A stretch of DNA of 64,000 bases from positions 67,292,640-67,356,639 of the forward strand of contig JAVIAB010000101.1 in the NCBI GenBank assembly GCA_032433765.1, written 5' to 3'. Positions within the stretch are counted from its first letter, which is position 1. The number at the start of each line of letters is the position of its first letter. The position numbers and the translations under genes are program-made. The stretch comes from Megaustenia siamemsis. Lineage: Eukaryota > Mollusca > Gastropoda > Stylommatophora > Ariophantidae. Positions 56,855-64,000 of this stretch are shown here, piece by piece. A model generated the notes under the pieces. The model searched no databases and was not told the origin of the DNA. It saw only the letters and a program-made list of their open reading frames with translations.

Positions 56855-57098
56855 TTAAAATTTGATTAATTGATGCAGATCATCTTTCGGTCAAATCTGC
56901 AATGACATTTTGATTAATTGATGGAGATCATCTCTCTGTCAAATCTGCAATGACATTTTGATTAATTGATGCAGATCATCTCTCGGTCAAATCTGTAATG
57001 ACATTTTGATTAATTGATGCAGATCATCTCTCGGTCAAATCTGTAATGACATTTTGATTAATTGATGCAGATCATATCTCTGTCAAATCTGTAATTTA
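56855..57098. repeat. Minisatellite, 48-bp unit, 5 copies
   Basis: GACATTTTGATTAATTGATG plus CAGATCATCTCTCGGTCAAA and TCTGTAAT. Confidence 0.95.
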
Positions 57099-57364
57099 AT
57101 TTGAATAAAGAATGTCAAAGATACAACTAAACAGATCATGTCAGAAAATATGTGTAACAGAAATCGCCGGAAAATTGTAAAACTTGACGACCGTCTTACT
57201 ACTGTGAAGAAAACGGAAGTAAATAGCAATTATGTGTTACTTAATTTAAGGCACTTGCAGAAACAATCGTCAAAAGATGTCAGACGTGTATATTGGCATA
57301 AAACAAATACAAGATAGTGCGATAAAAGATATCAAACAAAGAGAAAAGTGCTTGAAAAAGATTA

Positions 57365-57450
57365 CCAAGTGTCATTACTGGTGGGATAGATGATAATGTC
57401 TCTCCACAATTTTAAGTATCGATAACTTTCTATGGCGTTATTCCACTTTT
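57365..57450 (-). mobile_element. RTE family-2 3' tail fragment
   Basis: ATGTCTCTCCACAATTTTAA and CGATAACTTTC on plus match the family-2 3' region (minus-oriented). The 40-bp array begins right after it. Confidence 0.5.
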
Positions 57451-58290
57451 CTGTTTGTTTTCTCTTCCCTCTATATTATCCATTTACTGTTCTCCCCAGC
57501 AAGATTCCCTGTATATTTTGTAATAACTTTCCTCATCTGCAATTTTTCCACTACATTGTTATCTAATGTTCTCTCCTACAAGTTTCCCTCTATATTTTAT
57601 ATCTACTGTTCTCACATGCAAGTTTATTTCTATAGTTTATAACTACTGTTGTCGCGTGCAAGTTTATTTCTATAGTTTATAACTACTGTTCTCTCCTACA
57701 AGTTTCCCTCTATATTTTATAACTACTGTTCTCGCGTGCAAGTTTATTTCTATAGTTTATAACTACTGTTCTTGCTACAAGTTTCCCTCTATATTTTCTA
57801 TCCGCAGTTCTCTCCTGCAAGTTTCCCTCTATATTTTATATCTACTGTTCTCACATGCAAGTTTCCCTCTATAGTTTATAACTACTGTTCTCGCATGCAT
57901 GTTTGCCTCTATAGTTTATAACTACTGTTCTCACATGCAAGTTTCCCTCTATAGTTTATAACTACTGTTCTCACATGCAAGTTTCCCTCTATAGTTTATA
58001 ACTACTGTTCTCACATGCAAGTTTCCCTCTATAGTTTATAACTACTGTTCTCACATGCAAATTTCCCTCTATAGTTTATAACTACTGTTCTCACATGCAA
58101 GTTTCCCTCTATAGTTTATAACTACTGTTCTCACATGCAAGTTTCCCTCTATAGTTTATAACTACTGTTCTCGCGTGCAAGTTTATTTCTATAGTTTATA
58201 ACTACTGTTCTTGCTACAAGTTTCCCTCTATATTTTCTATCCGCTGTTCTCTCTCTTGAAAGTTTCTCCCTTATAATTTATATCTACTGT
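57450..58290. repeat. Minisatellite, 40-bp unit, about 21 copies
   Basis: TTTATAACTACTGTTCTCAC plus ATGCAAGTTTCCCTCTATAG. The central copies (57840-58160) are nearly identical; both ends are degenerate. Confidence 0.95.
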
Positions 58291-59164
58291 TCTCTTCTGA
58301 TTACACGTGTCGCTGTATGTTCCAGCTCATCACCTCTTATCACGTGAAAAACGAATGGTATCGTGGACCTCCAAAGGGAGGGACTTACTCAGAGTGTATT
58401 AAACGATCCTAAAATGTGGCCAGTCATAGCACTATATTTATCTTGGATAAACTATAGATAATAGTGATTACGCGTACTCTGCAGTTTTAATGCATGTTCG
58501 AGGGTCAACACAAATTAAAGCGAGCCATATACAGCGAATATATCAAGGTGTTGCCATAACAAGAGTCTCACACGACGATGATAGAAGTAGAACTGTGTGC
58601 ATGGAGTCTAACAGTCAGCGTGATGCGAACTAGACTTCAAAGGTGGTTTTCGATATAATGATAATATAACAAATATTGCTGAACCACGTGAGAAGTATCT
58701 TACTTGTTGTGGTGTTCTTGAACAAATATCGCACAGTAGACAATAACGATATAAAAACGAGGGTGTAAGCAGGTATCAGCTGATCAATAAAAAATAATCC
58801 ATTTTATCGGAGGCTTTGGGGATTTTAAGGAAGTAAACATTTTCTAATGTAAATAATATTAGGTTCCATGTTATCACACGATTCGAGACCCACGTATTAT
58901 CACTAAACAGATAACATGAGCTGATATGATGATGTAGGTATCACACGTAACTGTGTTGCAGGTGCATACCAGTGTAGGCAATACTACTGAACAGACTATT
59001 AAATATTTGTTAATGGCGATAACATCGATGTGAGACACTGATTGTAAAGTTACTAATCTTGACACTAGAGTATAATGAAAACAAACATCCCGTACTTTAC
59101 ATAGAGTTCGATTGTGACAACGAGGGTGGCTATCGGGGCCTTGACCACGCTGAAGGGAGAAAAG

Positions 59165-59340
59165 TGTAGAGCCTCCCTCAACTGCCACGCATATCATAGA
59201 GCCACTCACACCTGCCACGCATGACGTAGAGCCACTGCCATCTGCCAGCTATGATGAAGAGCCACTCTCACCTTCCACGCATGACACAGAGACACTCACA
59301 CCTGCTAAGCAACACGTAGAGCCAGTCTCCCTTGCAACGT
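59165..59340. repeat. Degenerate minisatellite, 30-bp unit, about 5 copies
   Basis: GCATGACGTAGAGCCACTGC plus CATCTGCCAG and variants. Confidence 0.8.
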
Positions 59341-59439
59341 GTGACGTAAGAGGTGACTAAGGAGTTTGGCTGGGATTTGGTCGTTGCTGATGCAACGGAA
59401 TGCATCTGAGCTGAAGCCATATTCTATGATTGTGTTAAT

Positions 59440-59775
59440 GCAAAGGTAACGATAACGTGCGAGACTTGAACCGGCGCGTCTTAGCTCGCGAGTTGTCACC
59501 CATATCTGCTCGGCCGCCTAGCCAGAAGTGTTCGGAGATGTCTGGGTAGCATCGCTTCAAGCATCGAAACTTAGGATGCGAGGCGGCATTCCTCATTTTC
59601 CCAGAGTACTATACCCTGGAACCCATTTCTGCTAGCGGCTGGGTCGACCGTGGGGGTATTCTTTTCTAACGAATACAATTCTCGCTGCTTCTAGCTGGAA
59701 TAGTACGCGGGTTGTCTGAAAGTAGGTGGCCAAGTTTACTGGTTTTCCCAAATAGGGTACCGAGGTCCCCTAAAT
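59440..59775 (-). mobile_element. tRNA-derived SINE, family A (copy 4)
   Basis: Same body as copies 1-3 (CGGCCGCCTAGCCAGAAGTG). The head is mutated near 59730-59770 and the tail AAAGGTAACGATAACG is shortened. Confidence 0.85.
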
Positions 59776-59889
59776 GTGGTGTGGGCGTACTTCTTCCATG
59801 CACACGTGTCGAAGAACGGATCTGAGAAATGTGGAGTTATCCGTTAGTCGTTGAAGAAGATTTTTCGAATAAACTAAAATAGTCTAAAC

Positions 59890-59892
<3 letters not shown>

Positions 59893-59929
<37 letters not shown>
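59893..59929. repeat. (CT)n microsatellite
   Basis: About 37 bp of CT. Confidence 0.97.
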
Positions 59930-59931
<2 letters not shown>

Positions 59932-59934
59932 CGC

Positions 59935-60718
59935 GATCAAGACTCAATCAGAGTAGGATTCCAGACTATTTCTTAGCTGTCTGTTTAAGTGAATCGATTG
60001 CCTTATATAGTTTCTCTTCCAGGGAGGTGTGTGTGGGCCACATTGCTCTTCTCAAGACTGTGTACTGGAGACAATCCTGTAGAACATGTTTTGTAGTCAT
60101 ATTGTCCAGTGTACAGTGGCATAGGCTGGTTGTGCCTATTTTTAATTTGGTGAACATTTGATTCCTCATTCTATTGTGGCCAGTGCGTAGGCGAAGTATG
60201 ATGACTTGATCCCTCCTTGATAGTTGATGTTATCCGTCACTCTCGTTATGCTATCGGTGTTCTCGTTTCCATTTTTCATGGAACTGACATTTGAGGATGG
60301 ATTTAGCTTCATCATAACTGAGCGGATGGTTCTCTTGTGGTAAGTTCCCTCCCTCTTTAGCTAATTTGTCTGCGCGTTCGTTCCCGTGTATATTACAGTG
60401 TGATGATATCCACTGAATGACTACTCTCTGGAAGTTATTGCATAGTTGGTCCAGTTTCTCAAGTCATCTAGTTCATTGTTCTTGTTGCTTTTTAGAGTTG
60501 ATAGTACTGACAGTGCATCAGTCAGAATCACCAATTTATTGTGCATGTTATTTTTTGTGCTGAGTAGCCAGTGTTGCAGCATCTCTGATGGCCTCAGTTT
60601 CTGACTTTAAAGATGTTTGAGAATGTTCCAGTAGTTATTGCCTTGGTGATCTCGTTCTGTTTATTCAGCGTCAATAACACACCACCCCCTCCATTTATGG
60701 TTGCATTTGTAATAAACT
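59935..60718 (-). mobile_element. RNase H-type LINE (third family), RNase H plus C-terminus
   Basis: Minus-strand reading: ATINGGGGVLL near 60690, then NERADKLAKEGGNLP near 60380 (last RNase H Asp), VIILRLRTGHNRMRNQMF near 60170, TKHVLQDCLQ and MWPTHTSLEEKLYKAIDSLK. Frameshifts lie between blocks. Truncated at its 5' side, where the hAT inserted. Confidence 0.85.
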
Positions 60719-63156
60719 AAGGTGACCATTCGTCCCGGATTGTCCGGGACAGTCCCGGAATTTGACATTTTTTGAACCTTTGTCCCGGATTAGCTGCCGT
60801 ACCGGTTTTGTCCCGATTTTGGCATATTTTTTAGCTTTTGTCCCGGATTTGATAAAAAATAATTTGGGACACAAACGTTTACCAATTTTGCCATTTTGGT
60901 ATACGGCGTACATTTCTTCAATTTAAAAAAAATATTATTCCGTTGCTGTATAGACAATTTTGTTTAATATCAAAACAGTAGAATGCGCTCCTAGTTTTAA
61001 ATCTCGTATATATTCGTTGTGTTACTAACTTTCACTTTCACTTTGGCAAAAAATGGCACTGAAGCGTAATTGTAGTTTTAATCAAGATTTACAAAAGGAA
61101 TACCCTTTTATATAAAAGTCTACATCGTCATCAGACTTCACTGTAAGATGTAATATATGTTCATCCGGGTTTACTATTAACCATAGTGGACGTGGTGATA
61201 TTAAGAGCCAGATAAATAGTGATAAACATAAGAGAGCCGTCGCTACTGCTGCATCAAGCTCGTCGTTGACACATTTTTTTCGAGCTGAACAGGGTGGTGA
61301 CAAAGAAGAACAATTAGCTGCTACAGAAGGTGCCTTTGCATATCATACAGTGATGCACAATCACACGTTTAGATCTATGGACTGCACATCAAAATTGCTT
61401 CAGGTAACTTTAGAACCAAAATTTGCTTGTGCACGTACGAAAACAGAAGCTATTATTCGGAATGTGTTCACACCCCATGCTCTAAACGAGTTGAGATGTG
61501 ACCTAGAAAACGTAACATTTATCTCCATACTGACAGATGCCTCCAACCACAAAGAAATCAAGATTTTTCCTTTGCTTGTCAGATACTTTGATCGCAATAA
61601 GGGACTTAAAGTTAAAATATTAGAGTTGAAATCATTGCCGGGTGAAACATCTGATATAGTAAGTAGTTTTCTTATTGACTATCTAACTGAAAATGGTTTA
61701 GAACTGAAATTAGTTGGATTATGTGCAGACAACACAAATTCTAATTTTGGGGGCGCTGAAAGAAAAGGACAGAACAATGTTTTCACAAAACTGAAAGAAA
61801 ACCTTGGACATAGTTTGATAGGTGTCGGGTGTGCTTGCCATATTTTCCACAACACTGTTCGAGCAGCTACAGACGTATTGTATTGCCTGTTGATGTTGAA
61901 ATGACTATTGCAAAAATGTATCTGTACTTCAAATCATACACAGTTAGAGTTGAAAGTCTCAAGGAGTTTTGTCAGTTTGTCGACACAGACTTCCAGATGA
62001 TTTTAGGTTATGCACAAACTAGGTGGCTTGCGTTCTTGCCTGCTGTTGAAAGGGTTCTTTACATGTTCCTGCCTCTAAAATCATATTTTCAATCTCAAGA
62101 CAGATGCCCAGTTTTTATACAGGAATTCTTTGAAACCCCACTGTCTGAGGCATGGCTTATTTTGGTTCACAGTCAGGCATCCTCTTTCCACGAAGCAGTG
62201 CAGAAAGTAGAGGGACAGATGGTCACTGTATTTGAAGTCATTGACAACATCAATAGGTTGAAAGCTATCTTGGAGTCCAAGCTGGAAGACGGTTTCTTGC
62301 CATCAAGAGTTCAGATAATCCTTAAAAAGCTGGAAATGGAAGGATTTCCACGTGATGATGTGAAAATTTTAACGCCAGTGTTTCTTCATTTTATGAAACA
62401 GCTTTAAGTTATTTGATGAAATGGGCTGCAAATAATATTCAAAACCTAGAGTCTTACAGCTGGGTAATGCTGAACAGAACACCAAATTGGGAAGATATTG
62501 AGAAGTCTTCATCATTAGTGAGTCAAACAGTGCCTTCAGTCGACTTTCCAGAAAATGAAATGTATGACGAATATGTCTACATGAAACAGTTCGTTACTTC
62601 ACAAAAAATTAGTGAGTGGAGTCTTAATAAAACATTACCAGGGCAGCGTTGGGTTGAACTAGCTTCCCACTTCAGAAACAATCATGTGCCCGTTTCACAT
62701 ATTTTGAAGTTGGCAGAGTTCTTTTTGTGTCTACCTGGAACAAATGCTGCAACAGAACGAGTGTTTTCTCTGATGAACAGTTTGTGGACAAATGATAAAA
62801 CACAACTAGGTGTTGAAACTTTAAAAGCCATGTTGATCACCAAAGTGAACTATGAGGGAACATGTGTCGAATTTTATAAGATGCTGCATACAAAGAAGGA
62901 CATTTTACAGAAAATTCACTCATCTGAAAAGTACAGCATCTCTGTTTCACCTTCAATTTAAATGAGTATCACTGTTTTTTTTTTTTATTTCCTGATTATC
63001 CTGATAGCGTATTGTAGGTCTATATTATTAGATGTTTTAAAATGTATGTATTATTCACTTGAAAATGACAGCAAGAAGAAATGTAATTTTATTGGTGGAA
63101 AATTGAAGTAAAATTATTCCGTCCCGGGATGGGATTTCAAAAATATGGTCACCTTA
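60719..63156 (+). mobile_element. hAT DNA transposon, 2.44 kb, with TIRs and 8-bp TSD
   Basis: Ends AAGGTGACCAT and ATGGTCACCTT are inverted repeats. AATAAACT stands on both sides (60711-60718, 63157-63164). The subterminal region holds several TTTGTCCCGGAT-type copies (60738-60850) with one CCGTCCCGGGAT near the right end, likely transposase-binding sites. The element carries one broken transposase gene. Confidence 0.95.
61053..62961 (+). pseudogene. hAT transposase, broken by one stop and two frameshifts
   Basis: Start MALKRNCSFNQ at 61053, in-frame stop near 61113, then a BED-type finger region (VRCNIC ... NSDKHKRAV; the first expected His looks replaced). The RNase H-like core has Asp in SILTDASNHKEIK (near 61530) and Asp in LCADNTNSNFGG (near 61730). 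A frameshift near 61870 and another near 62400 split the frame. The C-terminal dimerisation block TNAATERVFSLMNSLW (near 62745) contains the catalytic Glu. The length of about 630 codons matches ZMYM/zf862-like hAT proteins. The cuts are few, so the copy is fairly young. Confidence 0.92.
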
Positions 63157-63539
63157 AATAAACTAAACTAAACTATGACTAAATGCGAACTGAAGATTCA
63201 GAAAGAAAGATTTGAACATGTTATAGTTTCAAATGTGACATGCCAATGGTATATCTAAAAATATATTAATTCTGGGCCTTTCTTAGAGTGGCAAGAAACC
63301 AGAGAGCCGAAGATTCGCTCAATTGGGATAGTTTGATATCTTATTGCATGCTGCTGCAATTTCAATGTTAACAATAAAGCAAGTATCGTGCATTCTTTTG
63401 TCGTGATGTTAGTAACGTGTTTACCAATAAGGTTAATTTTCTTTTGCAAGTATCAGATGTTGAGGATATTAATGCAATTCTTCTAAAAAAAAGGTGTGAC
63501 CGCTTTTTTTTATTTTCTTATACGACTATGCATAAAAGG

Positions 63540-64000
63540 GCCAATAGAGAAACATTTGAAAGATTAACAAGCAGGTTTTAGGAAGAACAGATTACGTGCT
63601 TATCAAATAACCACCCTACGTATGTTTTTGAAGTTGCTTAGTCATTACAGAATCCCCACAAAGTTTATTAACTTGATAAGAACAATGTGTGACGGAAAAA
63701 AATGTAGCGTGGTGCATGAAGGGCGACTTACATAAACATATGATATAAAAACAGGAGTAAGACAGGGATGCCTTCTATCTCCATTTCCCTTTCTATTGGC
63801 CATAGATTTAATTATAAAAATAACTCAAAACAACAAAAATGTAATCCAGTCGTCATTGACCAAGAAACTTGATGATTTAGACTTTGCTGATGACACAGTT
63901 ATCATATCACACAGACATTAACATATGCAATATAAAATAAGCATACATGATGGGAGATCACAACAGATGGGACTGAAAATAAATGGAGACAAGACCAACA
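63540..64000 (+). mobile_element. RTE-like LINE RT relic running off the window
   Basis: HYRIPTKFINLIRTMCDGKK (near 63645), DIKTGVRQGCLLSPFPF (near 63750) and catalytic LDDLDFADDTVIISH (near 63870), then LKINGDKTN. Interrupted by stops. Most like family 5. Confidence 0.88.

Noticed and set aside
58326..58343. 18-bp micro-exon candidate (LITSYH)
   Set aside because: Acceptor has a short tract and donor GTGAAA is weak; no relative among the others.
58874..59218. 114-residue ORF on minus
   Set aside because: No domain; overlaps a 30-bp repeat; chance ORF.

Overview
The window looks like AT-rich intron and intergenic DNA from an animal, most likely a mollusc and probably a heterobranch gastropod (pulmonate or planorbid type). 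That placement is inference. It rests on one eroded EGF-like exon of a style common in gastropod receptor-like and fucolectin-like proteins, several tRNA-derived SINE families, RTE-type and RNase H-bearing LINEs, a Penelope-like element and a hAT transposon. No complete, intact conventional gene is present. Most long open frames are tandem repeats whose unit happens to lack stops.

The most interesting signal lies below the scale of normal ORF finding. On the + strand only, about 18 tiny candidate exons (18-36 bp) are scattered from about 1.2 kb to 56.3 kb. Thirteen of the 18 combine a good 3' splice site, a length divisible by three and a consensus or near-consensus donor (GTAAG, GTGAG or GTAAA type). 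A fourteenth is 24 bp with a consensus donor but a weak acceptor. A fifteenth has good splice sites but is 22 bp, with a 10-A run. The other three are weaker. All 18 are open in phase 0, while the other two phases often contain stops. This is the architecture of a micro-exon gene, a class best known from schistosomes. One micro-exon was copied by a 4-kb tandem segmental duplication (40293-44292 / 44293-47648). The two exon copies differ at 5 of 21 sites, all non-synonymous, while the adjacent intron differs by only a few percent. That pattern suggests diversifying selection.

The introns are filled with mobile elements. (1) At least seven families of RTE-like reverse-transcriptase relics, mostly 3' ends, several ending in a TGATGATGAT-type tail. 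(2) Three types of RNase H-bearing LINE: an I/Nimb-like family (5650, 6752, 15303, 33355, 35745, 41310, 45290), a second family at 20165 and 48775, and a third at 59935. (3) A Penelope-like RT at 30150-32165, inflated by a 45-bp in-frame tandem array. (4) A hAT transposon at 60719-63156 with a broken transposase, and a 445-bp hAT-like MITE at 14343. (5) Four tRNA-SINE families (A-D) and one unclassified dispersed repeat (E). Several nested insertions are dated by clear target-site duplications.

Minisatellites are abundant, with units of 16-62 bp. At least three grew out of retroelement coding sequence (PLE RT at 30318, LINE RT motif A at 42840 and 46815, LINE C-terminus at 49343), and others start at RTE 3' tails. 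Stretches where I recognise nothing: 140-900, 7.5 kb-scale gaps excepted: 8365-9295, 10800-11560, 12300-13120, 19240-19830, 21910-22200, 22610-22970, 25010-25535, 26980-27340, 29830-30085, 32880-33160, 34900-35740, 36250-36510, 36720-37125, 37370-37980, 39980-40290, 47650-48095, 49560-50230, 50990-51540, 51980-52240, 53850-54155, 54700-55005, 55775-56080, 57100-57365, 58345-59160 and 63165-63540.
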